DNA of 64,000 nt, taken from positions 12,936,739 through 13,000,738 of the forward strand of contig NC_083648.1 of NCBI RefSeq assembly GCF_963576545.1. Direction: 5' to 3'. The notes under the pieces are model-generated. The model was not told the origin of the DNA, made no database searches, and saw only the letters and a program-made list of their open reading frames with translations. Below are positions 12,601-32,093 of the stretch, one piece after another; the first letter of the stretch is position 1; every line of letters starts with the position of its first letter. The stretch comes from Limanda limanda (taxonomy: Eukaryota > Chordata > Actinopteri > Pleuronectiformes > Pleuronectidae). The translations under genes and the position numbers were made by a program.

Positions 12601-15600
12601 ACAGTGGAGAATCCTGTCAGAACACAAACATTACGGTTATAACCTAGAGCCTTTGAGGTGTGTGGATTTAGATGCTAACAAACGTAAAAAACATTGAAAC
12701 TATGTTTTAGTTGTTGATCACCCATTCAGATGACGGAAGCCTGCGTGACTGACACAAGCGACTGGAATAATGACCTTCCAGACTGTGTAGTTCAGATAGA
12801 AGCTGTGCATTTACAGTTAGAAATACAAAAAATGCGTTGTCATTATACAAAATACATTACTCAATAATAACAATCTACCACACATGATATTGCATCAGTG
12901 GAATTTGGACTAGGAAACGTGTGTCGACTACCCAGCTAACAAGTGATCTGCCGGTCGGTGCCGGTACTCTCTGGCTTCAAGTTCAGCTTCAGCTCTGTGT
13001 AGGCAGGCTGCTCGTAAACAGCAGAAAGTACACACTGCATTGATCAGGGGACAGTAAATTGTGTTCTGTCAGAATTTTCAATGTCAGACGAGCTGGTAAC
13101 AGCGCAGGCCAGACAGGGTCGTTTTTGTGGTATGCCAGTGAAAAGATGTATCGGTATGTGTAATAACGAGACAAAATTTAATTTAACAACATACATTTTT
13201 TTAGCCAATAATAATTATTCCTATTTTATACATAACGAATTTCTCAGGTTCAACTGTGCATTATGGGTTGACAAAGACAACTACCAGATGAATTTCAACG
13301 TAACTTGGAAGGCTGCTGTATGGGTCAGGCTAGAACCCATACAATTTTGGTAAGTATCCAGATCAAGGGGTGGATCCAGGATTTATTTAACATTGCAAGA
13401 TGGGGTGTTTTGCTGAAGGTATACACTCTCCTAATCACATTCAAGTTTAACTTGACGCTTCTGTAATAAAAATATTTAAAAAAAATGTTTGTTTGATTAA
13501 AAATATTTATTGACAGAGTGTTTATCCTTGTGCTTACCATTTTTATTACCAAAAATGTGTGTTTGTGGCCTACTCTAACTGCCTTTCACTCAGAAGAAAA
13601 TGCACATTAATATCACTACTAGAGACAGGAAGTGCCACAGAAGCCTGCTGACCAACACACAAGCACACACACTACTCACCGGGGTAGCGCTGGGAGGTGA
13701 GAGGAGCACCGTGGAGAGAGAGACGGCCGTTCTCTCGCCCGCCCCCTCTCCCCCCACCACCCCGCCTCTCCCTCGCAGCAAGAGAGGGCTCTGAACCAAC
13801 GCAGCAAAGGAGAGGAAGAGAGAGGGAGGTAAGGAGAGAGGGCAGGAGGAGACAGATGCAGAATGAGTTAATGAGAGGATCCAGAGGAAGCAGGGTGTTA
13901 AAGAGGTCCCATGAAATAACGATGACTTTGCTGTACACTTTCCTCATGTTCTTGGCTACATCCTATTCGCTTAGGCCACACAAATATCTGATTTTTTGCA
14001 TACCATTAAATCAAAATTGTACTTTCTGGAGAATTAGTTCAGTGACTCAGGTTTTTATTTTTATCTTTCAATTAAAAAAAATGCAGAACATTCATCCTTA
14101 AAAAAGCATTTGCAGCAGTAACACTTGTGTTTGGGGAGACAATCTTACAAAAGTGCAGTGGTTACAATCATGCTTTTTACATCTTTTAAACTCAAATTAA
14201 CTCCCTGTCAATATTAAATTCCACATTCAGTTTTGATGTGGACTGTATATTCAGCACAAGAAGAGAAAAGTGTCAGGAGCAGCAGTAAAAGTCATTTCAT
14301 GGAACCTATGAGGCAGTGTCAGGCGAGACTGCAGATAGAAAGAACAGAGACCGAAGCAGAACTAAGCCAGACCACATGCAACTGGCAGATCACCATATAC
14401 AGCAGGGTTTTGACCCCGAAAAGACATTAAAACACACCAAGCAGCCAGGCAAAACCATGACACACCCAACAAAACATTGTGGGCAGACACAGGTGCGCAA
14501 ACGAATATGGGCCAAAAGCGTATGCTTCTCATTCTCAATTAAATTTCCGTTTTCTGATGCTTACGAGAGGTTTGAACTGTTTTGAAAAGACAACCAATTT
14601 GTTTTTCGTGTTCATGGTTGTGCTTGGTTGTTGGTTTTGGGCAAAAACCCCTTACCATAAGCGGTGTATTCAGCCGGGCTGGTTCCCGGATAGAAACCAG
14701 CTGTACCGGTGGTCACAGGATACTGCTGAGTTGGAGGCATGTATGGGGCCCGGTACTGTAGATATAAAATAAAGAGTCAGAAACAAACACAAAGGAGGGA
14801 AGAATTAAAGCGCCCCTATTTTGGGAATTTAAACATTTGTAATTTTGATTGTGGGGGGGGGGGGGGGGGGGGGGTCTGCGTGTATAGTTGTCCATCCTGT
14901 GATGTTTGAAAGGTAATGTTCAAAAACTTTTTTTGCCTGATACTGTATATTGCTTCATCAACTCTTTCACCCACTCTCTGAAGGGCTCCCTCCCTTTAGC
15001 TCTTGGCCCACCTCCCAAAAAGCCCAGTCTGCTGTGACTGGTCAGCCGTCCCGCTCTTTTGTGACTGGTCAACCACTTAGAGCATTGGTTGGAAACGTCT
15101 CGCCCCCTACCCAGAGGCTTCCTGATCACGTTACAATGGTGTCTGTTCTGCCAACTCAATTTGAGCCAATCTAGCCTGAGGGCGAGCATGTTACTTGGTA
15201 ACGTAGATGCTTTAAGGGGGGCAAAAGCCAGGAATGCAAGGCACTTCAGAGGTGTTTTCTGTGAGAGATGAGGACTGTTTGCCGCAGATGTTGGCCTTTG
15301 TAACTTAGCACATCTCCTACATGTGAAACAGTGCTTTGTAATGTAGCCAATTCCTCACTATGTCTTTTAAGTCACAAGCTCAAACACTGAGCATATTTCA
15401 GGCATTTTTTTAAGCTTCCCATCACGACATGCTTTGCCACCAGAAATTCTGAGCTGCTGGAAAGCTGATTTAGACTTTCTGTTTCACTGGGTAAAGAACT
15501 GAAGTACTTTATGGCAACACATCAGCAAATAAAGTTGTTCAAACAGGGATTCTTAATAATTGATGATTACTAAAGTGAACCAACCTGTCCAGGAGGGGGG

Positions 15601-17350
15601 ATGAAGTAGCCCTGAGGGGATCCAGCGAAAGACAGCTGCTGCTGGGAAATCATCATCATCTGGGAGCTGGGCGGGTAGACATGGGTAGGTCCAACAGGTC
15701 TGGGGCCACTACTTGTCTGTAATCTTGGCGCACTGGTGGCCATGGTTGGTCGGTTTGGATAGTATGTCTGGAGAAAAGAAGGAAGGGAAGGTAGGATGAA
15801 GAATGTATTTCAGCACAGGCACACGTGTTGCTCGGCCTGTGATTTTAGTGTCTTTGCTATAGTAATCCTAATCCAGGTTTTAGAAATATATCAGCACCAG
15901 GCTGGAGGCAATGCACACACCCACTGCCAATGTGTGCAGCAAGTTCAGTCCATGGGTTACACTGCTCCTACATTGCACTGGATCTCAGGTCTCCCTGCTA
16001 CACAGGTTAGCAAGTCAAAGGGGGGGAACGAAGAGAAAAGCTGTTACCTGTAATGCTCTGTATCCACCCTTCAGCCGCGCAACACATAAGCAGAGAGCAA
16101 GAGAGGGAGTGAGAATAAGGTGAAAATGAGAACAGCAGACAATGTGGAAGGTTGAAGTTAAAGGGTGTATGGGGCAAGAGGATGAGATGCAGCAGTGCAT
16201 CTCACAGTTACATTAACAGTAAGCTCAAACAATCATAGCCGGGCATGCAACTCTGTACAGGTCTGCTTATAAATAGGATCCCCTCAAGACTTGTGGTTTG
16301 AAGTTGTGAGAGATTTCTTTTAAGGGCCGCAGGCACAAGCCAAATTTGATGTTCGAATGCTCCAGGTACTGAAATAGAATTCACTCTAAACTGTTACACT
16401 GACCCCAAGGCAGGTGTCAGTGTCAACGTATGTAGGAAAGCAAAAAGCTGCTAAGAGGGGAATTCTTGTTTTGATTTGACCATAACCGTGAAGAGATGAC
16501 ACTACACTGTATTGCAAGTTATTTTTTCATTGTCATGGCTGATTTGGAACATTGTATTGACAATTACATAGGGATGGAAAAATATACAGTAATGTGCAGA
16601 TGCAGATTTAACAAATATAACTTTAAAGACGAAACTCTACTTTTGAAACATCATGACGGGTCCTGCTGACAAATATGCATTTTTCTAGAAAGCGCTACGG
16701 AAGCGTTACTGGATCTTGGAAAAAATTAAGTTATGTCACAAACACTACATCATTCTCATCTAATTCTCCTACATGTGGAACTGAAAGCAAGCATTACAAA
16801 AGGGAGACGGAGGTAATATAGGGAAAAGAGAGGGAGTGTTAGTACCTGTTGGTGTAAAGTACGGGGCCCTGCAGCAAACTGGGAGGACAGCAGAAGAGAG
16901 GAAAGAAGTCCAGATTGACAGTCAGGGTGAAAGATGACAAATAGACAAGCACACATACACAGGTTTAGCCAAAAAGCCTTTAAGCAGGAGAAGCCGTGTC
17001 AGAGATCATCGTGAAAGAGCCGGAGAGGGAGGGTTCTCATTCAAGGAAAAACATACCAAAATGACTATGAATGCTTAAACCTGGGAACAATACCTGTCTT
17101 GTCTGGGGTGCGGAGTTCATTTGTGGAGGTGGAGGGGTGGCAAAAACCAGAGAAGGGGGCTGTCCGGGGCCGTAGGCAGCCTTGAGAGGAGAGAGTAGAG
17201 GATAAATAGATGTCATCAAACTAATCTCCTAAACCAGAAAACAAATGTGAATTCTATGAGGTCAGTGGCTCTCACCTGTGTCAATCCAGGGGAAGGGGAA
17301 GGGATTGGGACAGAGGTGGGTCCCGTTATAGGCTGTGGTGGTTTGTTCAT
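684..17350 (-). CDS. eif4g1: Eukaryotic translation initiation factor 4 gamma 1, 3' end outside window
   Basis: Scaffold of the cap-binding complex eIF4F, joining eIF4E, eIF4A, eIF3 and PABP in the cytoplasm. Coding exons, 5' to 3' on the minus strand: 17276-17350 (start ATG at 17350), 17094-17180, 15585-15767, 14656-14755, 12164-12330, 11840-11932, 10409-10484, 9298-10296, 9118-9206, 8815-9004, 7419-7552, 6972-7118, 6447-6839, 6056-6202, 5701-5937, 5417-5521, 4360-4659, 3988-4105, 3807-3903, 3411-3727, 3151-3272, 2845-3017, 2585-2710, 2035-2116, 1810-1908, 1356-1499, 941-1022, 684-824. The phases agree throughout, giving about 1674 codons here. Landmarks are the MNKPPQ start, a polyQ stretch and KRERK, the eIF4E-binding motif YDRDFLLGF (7419-7552), MIF4G (about 5417-6839), MA3 (about 2035-3272) and the start of W2 (684-1499). 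The last W2 exon, expected after 'EQPAS', is not in 1-683. The MNKPPQ start, AGAYYPAQ and HREHIKVQQ favour eif4g1 over eif4g3. Confidence 0.95.
7781..8640. repeat. Old dispersed fish repeat, split by a hAT MITE
   Basis: The sequence around 'ctacctctgccaaggag' and 'tgaggtatctgctctactga' resembles a repeat family common in fish genomes (the 'gaggtatgcgctctactgag' type). Shorter relatives occur in this window near 13376-13450, 33100-33290, 34605-34660, 46080-46200 and 49060-49090. The copy sits in the eif4g1 intron between exons 7419-7552 and 8815-9004 and is interrupted at 8020-8563. The family name is not certain. Confidence 0.5.
8020..8563. mobile_element. Non-autonomous hAT element (MITE) with exact 8-bp TSD
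   Basis: The ends are inverted repeats starting TAGGGATGCACCGATCCG. They are flanked by identical 8-bp direct repeats CCAGCGGG at 8012-8019 and 8564-8571, diagnostic of hAT-superfamily insertion. Sub-terminal zones are full of repeated TATCGG/CCGATA words in both orientations. The central 8180-8450 is strongly GC- and CpG-rich and has no recognisable transposase. The element lies in an eif4g1 intron, inside an older repeat. Confidence 0.9.
13376..14100. repeat. Mixed repeats and GC-rich block in a long eif4g1 intron
   Basis: The interval 13376-13450 looks like a fragment of the dispersed repeat seen at 7781-8640. The interval 13670-13810 is unusually GC-rich. On the minus strand it carries an open frame ending in a splice-like AGCGCTACCCCG/GTGAGTAG; no exon is needed here, because 14656-14755 joins 12164-12330 directly in the expected protein. 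The interval 13895-13970 resembles another dispersed fish repeat. Confidence 0.35.
14800..15200. repeat. Dispersed repeat with 22-G homopolymer, eif4g1 intron
   Basis: This intronic stretch begins with a fish-repeat-like 'agcgcccctattttggg' motif and contains an uninterrupted run of 22 G at 14853-14874. It continues into a GC-richer segment with duplicated 'tgtgactggtca' words (about 15035 and 15060). No coding signal. The superfamily is not identified. Confidence 0.4.
16048..16068 (-). other. eif4g1: 21-nt alternative microexon of eif4g1 (encodes GGYRALQ)
   Basis: A 21-nt in-frame segment lies between an acceptor AG and a GTAAC donor. It sits in the intron between the exon ending ...QTRQ (17094-17180) and the exon starting TYYPNRP (15585-15767). 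Its peptide GGYRALQ closely resembles the optional GGFRSLQ insert that I recall from mammalian eIF4G1 isoforms, at the same place. The acceptor has a poor pyrimidine tract and a UGC just upstream, as in SRRM4-type neural microexons. Inclusion or skipping keeps the frame. The splice sites and peptide are seen; neural regulation is inferred from the family. Confidence 0.75.
16846..16878 (-). other. eif4g1: Possible 33-nt cassette exon of eif4g1 ([11 protein letters not shown])
   Basis: A 33-nt phase-0 segment has a CAG acceptor on its 5' side and a GTACTA donor. It encodes [11 protein letters not shown] and would insert between QTRQ and TYYPNRP, in the same intron as the GGYRALQ microexon. A second acceptor 10 nt inside would shift the frame, so the 33-nt version is preferred. 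I know of no mammalian equivalent, so this is a candidate only. Confidence 0.4.
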
Positions 17351-17402
17351 TTCACGCTCTTTTATGGTTCTGCATTAGGGTGGCGTTGTGTTGCCAGCCT
17401 TT
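17351..17402 (-). other. eif4g1: 5' UTR part of eif4g1 exon 2
   Basis: The first coding exon continues upstream of the ATG to an acceptor (CCATCAG) ending at 17403. The ATG at 17348-17350 begins MNKPPQ, matching the family start. The next exon upstream is non-coding and ends at a donor at 19319-19320. Confidence 0.65.
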
Positions 17403-18479
17403 CTGATGGAGAGAAGAGCAAGGAATAAAAAAAAGAAAGGTGAGTATCAGAAAAGTTACAAAAAAAACGATACAAGTGCCTTCAGGTTCAAAATCGATTT
17501 TAATTATGTTTTTTCGCAGACAGGCGTTACACATCTGTTGGACACATAACTGGAGCCATACAGGTCAGACAGCACAGTGTGAAGACAGGAACCATTAGTG
17601 TGGTGACATCTAACCAAGCAGCGAGGGTGTGGTCTGAGGGTTTCGCCTACGATAACGGGAAACTCTGGCAATCTTGTTGCAGGTTTCGTGCATCTCGTCT
17701 TTTGGGCAGTCCAGTGTTCAAATCTGTTGGGGATTACTCACTCAGATTGGACTGCGACAAACCCAAAAAACTATTTTTTAAGCAGAAACATTGTCATGGG
17801 GGCTTATAAATCACTATGAAAAAGGGGGGATTTGTCATCCAGCCCTTAGCAGCCGTTGCAGACTCAGCCACTGAACAGATGGAGAATTACAAACACATTC
17901 CTAAATTGTCATGACTTGGTCAGAGAGGGGAAAGCAATGATACAGGGTGGGAGGTGACTTATAGCGATGTGGATATGCACTCCAAGCTCAAGTGACTGCT
18001 AACACACCCCTTGGACTACTCCGATTTGGGGGTGAGTTTGAGAAAATGGATACCTAGGGTCAAAGTTCATTTACTGTGTGAACAGTGGCTACTGCCCCCT
18101 GGTTGTGCTAGCTACATGTGCAAAGCATCGATTCAAATAACACTTGGTGCATATTCTTTTTTTCAAAACCCTGCAAACAGCTGTCTCGTCTGGATGGATT
18201 GTTTTTACGCATGCCCTGGGATCATAGACACATGCTGGAAAACGCGTATGAATACTACTGGCAGACGTGTCACGCTCCATCCACCTGCTGACACAGGGTA
18301 CTGTCGTTAGCTGCTAGCTAGTGCCATGCCTCTTTTAGACAGGGGCATCCATGTACAAAGATACCATATGGTTCTGAAGGGTAGTGATGGCTAACAGCCT
18401 GACGAGCCGACATTCAACCCGACAGGTTCACGGGGGGGAAGGGAGATTTCTTCTAGGTTTTAGCGAGGTTATGGCACGA

Positions 18480-19560
18480 AAAGGCGTTTCACCGGCCCGC
18501 TAGCGAGGGGAGAGTCCCGACCACAGCAAGTTAAATCGTTAGCTAGCAGCCGGCTAACGCTACGTGTCCCACTGACACAGACATCTCGCTTAGCTACGTG
18601 GCTCAGCGCTGAGTTCACGTTTAACCTTTAAGTACACAAAGCCCAGACGTGTCTATTACACCGAATTGACGGCGTATCCACGGAATACAAAACCCAGGCA
18701 ACATTAAAAAAGCCACTTTGGGCAAAACAACACTTGACAGCGATTATGTTACACTTAAAGGCTGTTGTTGCTCAACGTTAGCGGTTTAGCCCAGCCCTGT
18801 CCTCCGAGGTGTATTTAATTACAGGCCCGACAACCTCCACGGACCCGGAGCCACCGACCTGACACAGACCTGGAGCCAGCCTCCCTGAGAGAAACGGAAC
18901 CAGAACGTGATCCGTGTATCGAATCGTCGCCATGTGTGTGAAACACGGTGGAAATCGCTTTTACGCCAGGAACGTGCTGAGCTAACTCTCGCTACCTCAC
19001 GAAGCCGGAGGTGACACCAGGGACCACCAGCCACGCGAGCGAGGGACCCCGGCTGTCACTTCGGCTAACGCTAGCGTAACTCCGGCAAGGCGCCCGTCTC
19101 AAAAGATAAAACACAAACCGGATCGACGCCTCGGCATTCAGCTCACATCGGTGTGATCTCTCCCCGTAGTCTAGCCGCCATTAGCCGGCCTGCCCTCCCC
19201 GTGTGCCGGCTGCCTGTCTGACAGCCGGCCGGGGCCTGCTAACTCCGGCTAACACGTACTAGCCTGTGTGCCTTTGACCAAATGGAGCCAGGCTCCGGCG
19301 CTGCTGGGTTTCACTCTTACCGGGAATCAGTGGCGAGTGTGGTGTACGGTGTGAAGCCGGGGGATCTGCCTCTGATCAGCCCTCTGTTACTGGGAGTAGT
19401 TGTGTTGTAGTTTCCGTGTCCTTCACTCCGACAGCAAAGTGATGCCCTTTTCTTGGCTAGTGACTTAGCGTGTGCTAGTTAGCTAGTTAGCTCGTTAGCT
19501 AACCGGCAGCCGGGGCGAGCGCTGCTGCTGTCACTTCGGTTTAAATCCCCGGGCGTGCAG
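18480..19560 (-). promoter_or_regulatory. eif4g1: CpG-island promoter and non-coding exon 1 of eif4g1
   Basis: GC- and CpG-rich sequence around 18480-19560 stands out from the AT-rich flanks. A donor consensus (CGGTAAGAG on the minus strand) at 19319-19322 marks the end of a probable non-coding first exon starting near 19430-19550. No TATA box is evident. The block also has short repeats of TTAGC/GCTAG near 18530-18560 and 19470-19510. The transcription start cannot be fixed from sequence alone. Confidence 0.6.
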
Positions 19561-21640
19561 AAGTGCCAGTGCACAAAATCAAACAATATAGCACTTTGGG
19601 AGTACTACTGACAACTCCGATGGCCCCGAAAAAAGCCTCTGGACCGTGGGTCCATGATCAGGGCGTCGATGGAGACGGATGCCGGTTCGTTGCGTGCACC
19701 ACTGTCGTGTGTAGCGGCTCAGAGCGAGGCCATGGTGCGGTGTGTCTGGTTCGTGGAGCCGGTGCGCCTCCAAGTCGCATGGGCAACTTCCGGGGAAATT
19801 AAAATGTAATGCGGTTTCCTCAGTCATGTGACACAGGAGCTTCTGTCACTTCAGCCACACAGGCCTCACGCAAATCTGATCATCGAGGTTCCTAATTCCT
19901 CCCTCAACGTGGAGAGCAGCTTTATTTTTTATTGTTCAATATTGTTTCTTCACACATTTTTTTGCACAATGATGTGGTTGTATCCTCTGTTGTGCGCTAT
20001 AATGAATAACAAATGCAGTATTGCACTTTAAAACTGGTATTTAGATTCATTTAAATAACATTTCCCCATTACATTTTATAATATAAGTAATTCATATTTG
20101 AGAAACAAGAGTAAGCGATTGTGAGTAAATAATCATTCCATAGTGCTGGAGGTGATATTGCGGTAAAATGGGTACCGCTAAACTAAACACTGGAAAGCAA
20201 AGGGTTTAAAATGATTAAACAAAAAGCAGACAGAAGAGAAGGAGAGCACAGAGAACAAGGTAGAACGTATTAGATAAGAGCAGTACCAAGTTCTGCATGG
20301 ACACTTTGCAGGATGCAGTACTGCCATTCCAATCAATATTTTCCCACAATAATCACCTTCAAATCAAGTCAACAAAGTTTGAAATTGGATGTACGCTAGA
20401 TAATTGTTGCCTTGACTTAATTCACGTTTCAACTTTTTATTTGTATTTATTTATCAATTTATTTTCAATCATGTAACACTGCATTTAATTGTTTCCTGTT
20501 TTGTTTTCAACCCTTCAGTTTTAATTCATACAGCACCTTGTACATAAGCAAAATGTATAATAAAACACACAGACACAAATATACCTTTTGTCTCTAGCAG
20601 ATGTGTATAAAAAGCCCAAAGTGCCCATGTCAGGAAACACTATATACTTAAATGTCATACTTTGATTTATCACATCTGCTTAATAATTTCCTTATTTTTA
20701 TTAATTATTGTTTTAATGGATAAAGTTTGTTTACTTTAGTTGTTGTTGTAGTTTAATGAGGATTGATGTTTTTCATTTTGCCCAGTGGATAAAGTAATAA
20801 ACTTGTCTGGAGGTATGATCCTTTTTTGGAAGGGGCTTTACTTACTTTAATTTTAGAGCGTAAAACATAATGGTGAAAGGAAAAATGATCATATGATCTG
20901 TTTCTTTGACAACTGAGCAAAATCTGCCAGTTTAGTGGTGAGTCCTCTGTGGTGATCTGATACCAAGTAACACCAGAGAAAAAAATGTCTTGTATAGCTG
21001 CAATGATCAAAAGAAAATTGCTCTGGCTATCAATTAATTGTTTAAGCCACTCAAACGTGAGAATTGTAAGTATTGTATTTAATAATCAATTGATTTATTA
21101 TTAATGAATAAATATACAAATATAGACACTTGACAATGAAAAAGGTTGTTTCTGTATTTTTAAATTTATTTATTTCCACACTTAAGACGTGAAAAGCAGC
21201 AAGTTACTTCATTTGAGAAGATGGATCAATACAAATTTTTTAATTTTTTACTTGAAAAATCTGGGATTGATTATCAATAGTTGTCATCTTCAGGGATAAG
21301 AAATAAGAAATAAACAAGACACCATACACCAATAAGGCAAAGTGGCTGCTCAGGGCTGCCCTGGATGGCCCCATAATCTTTTCATAATAATTTATTCAGT
21401 TGTCACTATTAAGTGGTTATTATCTGGGTGATTATTTCGTTTTTTACAGTGATTTAGCTTTCATCATGTATGTTTTTCTTTTTACATTATCTTTACTTAA
21501 TGCAAGTCATTACAGCAAATACACAAGGGCTTGTACTTTTCTGATTTAATTTTCTCCTTAATTTAATATACCTACATGTGCATTTTTCGAAACACATTTA
21601 TTTAAAATAAACACATACTGTCTCAAAATCAGCATTCAAA
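19561..21640. other. Intergenic, eif4g1 promoter to tf 3' end
   Basis: GC content falls quickly after about 19800 and the rest is AT-rich with short random open frames. I see no gene, RNA gene or clear mobile element. Confidence 0.6.
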
Positions 21641-21645
21641 AAGGC

Positions 21646-21651
21646 TTTATT
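21646..21651 (-). terminator. tf: Probable polyadenylation signal of tf
   Basis: AATAAA on the minus strand, about 240 nt after the transferrin stop codon at 21891-21893. It is the best placed signal for a short 3' UTR. Confidence 0.6.
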
Positions 21652-21890
21652 TGAGAAAAGTGAGGCATGGATCAACAAAATATGATTGATTTAATAAAAA
21701 GATATCATTTAGCTCCAACAGCATGAAAAGGGCCGCACATAGATGTTCAGGTCGCTCTTCTCAAAATGGGTTTACATTTGAGGTCAGTAAGAAAATACTC
21801 AAAGCATGTTTTGGGTCAATTGTGGGAATTGCTGGAAGATGCTTGAATCACAGAGCCCCAGCTGAGGTGCAACAAAGTCCACGATCCCCT

Positions 21891-29737
<7,847 letters not shown>

Positions 29738-29800
29738 GTCGGGCGGGTGGGTCTCCTGCAGGTCAGCACAGAGTGGAGCTGCAGGGAGGCAGCTCAGGCT

Positions 29801-29807
29801 TCTTATA
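29801..29807 (-). promoter_or_regulatory. tf: TATA box of tf
   Basis: TATAAGA on the minus strand lies about 65 nt upstream of the tf ATG (29735-29737), giving a predicted start near 29775 and a short 5' UTR. A liver-type TATA promoter is usual for transferrin. A weak HNF4-like half site (GAGCAAAGG, minus strand) lies near 29848-29856. Confidence 0.65.
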
Positions 29808-29809
29808 GC

Positions 29810-31690
29810 GAGCCTCACTGCAAAAAAAAAAAAACAAAAAAAAAACCTTTGCTCAGGTTTCCTAATGTGTGCATGCGCCTGTGTACCGATGGCAGAGAAA
29901 ACGTCCGAAATGTCGTCACATTGGAAAGTCACCGAGGCTGTCAAACAACCGTGACACTGTGTGAACTCATCCAGCAGAACAGTCATGTGTCCCAAAGCTA
30001 TTCGCCTTCATGCAGGATCCTTATATTCAAGATTTCTGTCAACGTTTCATTTTAAACTTGCTGTCACACATTTTTGCTTTATATGATATATATTATATCA
30101 ACATGTTGTGCTTCGTCTTTGATTCCTTTCCTCTACTCTTCGTATACTGTGTCATGCCCTTATCTTAAATCACATGATTTCATTATTGTACTGCAGCCAG
30201 CTTATAAAGACAGAAACATTAAGAGGGGGTGAATTTTACTTATTCCAATTTTTTAATATATAGTTTTTATCACTTTGTAAAATAATTTTGGTAAAACTTT
30301 GTTAAACCCAAAGTCATGTTTACAGAGTCAATATTACCCAACACAGGAGCTTAAGTTCATGTTGATTTGTAAACCGAACCAATAACGCCTGCTCTTTTGT
30401 GAAGCATGTGACCCAATAACTTGGACGATATATTTTGTAATTTTGTTAGACTTTGATCTAAGCAGATAGACTGGATGGATTTCAGATACTGCCTCCTAAG
30501 TCTTTGTGACACAACTGACGGTGAAGATGTTTACCAGGCCAGGTTTTCTCTCTTTGTCCATCTCTTGAACCCTGTTCACCTCACTGTGTTTTCCTCTTTG
30601 TGCTCATTACCTTGCGTTACCCCAGTCTGTGTGCATTGGTCCTGCTGGGAATATTACCTGAGGGTCGTTCAAGGTGGAGCTGTCTAAAATCTAGAAAGAA
30701 CGTTGATCAGAAACTTATTGCCTAGCGTGTGATAACATATGACAAGTTACAAAGTGTCACAAAGACTTCAGGCATCATGTTGATCTTATCGAAATGCTAA
30801 CATGGAGGAGGCAGGGTTTCACGACCTATACTGCAAGCAGCCACCAGGGGGCCATCAAGATGATTTTGTTTCCCTTCTTGAAAGCTGTCATGTCATCCAT
30901 CTTTAAACAGTCTATAGCTGTTTTCAGACTTGCACTGGACTCCATAGATCCTCTGTATTTATTTCCAGAGGAGGTGAATGTTGGAACTCAAATTTCCGAA
31001 TGAGATGCTCCGCAGTTTCTCCGGACTTTATCCGCCTGATCTCCTAGCATAAAGTCCGTAGAAATCCAGGAGACTTCTAACACGTGACAGAGGCAAAACT
31101 AAAAAAAATTTTTTTGTGAATCTACATTCCGAAACTCTTACTGTGCCTTTGTCCATCCGCTGACACTTCACTCAACAGTGTTTGTGTTAGTGACACCTCC
31201 TGATAACACAGTCGGCAACAACATTATCCCGATCTTATTGCACAAGATGGAATTCACTACATGCATTATTCATTCAAATAAAATAATGGCAAAAGCTGGC
31301 TGTGTCGAGTTTTGTGTTTTTAAAGCGAACAAAATATCTTGAATTCCAGAATAAAACGATTTGTATAAAAAGTCTGGTTTTGGATTCATTTTTGTATTTG
31401 TAAATGAGTATTTTCAAGCATGTCGCTCATCAATAATTTGAAATAATCTCAACTTTGTTATCAAGCTGCCTGACAAGGTCCGTGAGGCCATCCTGACTGG
31501 GCCTACTCAGATAAGCTTATCATTAGTGTACGTTGTCCTGTACCATGCCGAGCAGGGTGTTGAACAAGGCATTATGGATTGGATATACGCACATTCTCAG
31601 TCTGTTTTGTCATGAGCTTGTTCTTGATACGTCACTTGCAATAGTGCCACTATAAGGAGGGAAAGTGTTGTCAAGGCACATCGTATAAAG
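29810..31690. other. Intergenic region upstream of tf
   Basis: No gene recognised. Only short unsupported open frames and AT-rich sequence are present. It may contain upstream control elements of tf, but none is clear. Confidence 0.5.
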
Positions 31691-31700
31691 TATTTTACAT

Positions 31701-32093
31701 TTGAAAGAGGTAAAAGTCGAAAATACCTCTAGGAGTCAACTGTGACATAATCCTCAGATAGTGACGATCACCGGACATCCACACACATTTTATTTGATAT
31801 ATTCTCTTTCTTTTCTGTATAACGTTGCATTTGTTCTTTTTCTGTTGTTACCTTGTGTTTTTTTTTCTGAAGTTATATTGCCCAATCCATGTCTGTCTGG
31901 ACACATTGGTGTTGATTGTTGTACTCATATTTACCTCCTGTCTCTGTAATGTCCATTCAGCATTGCACTTATATATATTGAAAATCCTTCAATAAACAGA
32001 TTTTGATTTGAAAGAGGTCAAAGTCGAATATACCTCTGTGAGTCGACTGTGACATAATCCTCAGATGGTGACGATCACCTGACATCAACACAT
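31701..32093. repeat. Pair of ~86-bp direct repeats
   Basis: Copy 1 (31701-31790) and copy 2 (32008-32093) both begin TTGAAAGAGGT and share TGTGACATAATCCTCAGAT and GACGATCACC, with scattered mismatches. They bracket about 217 bp whose right end contains AATAAACAGATTTTG. The spacer has no recognised gene. Confidence 0.7.
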
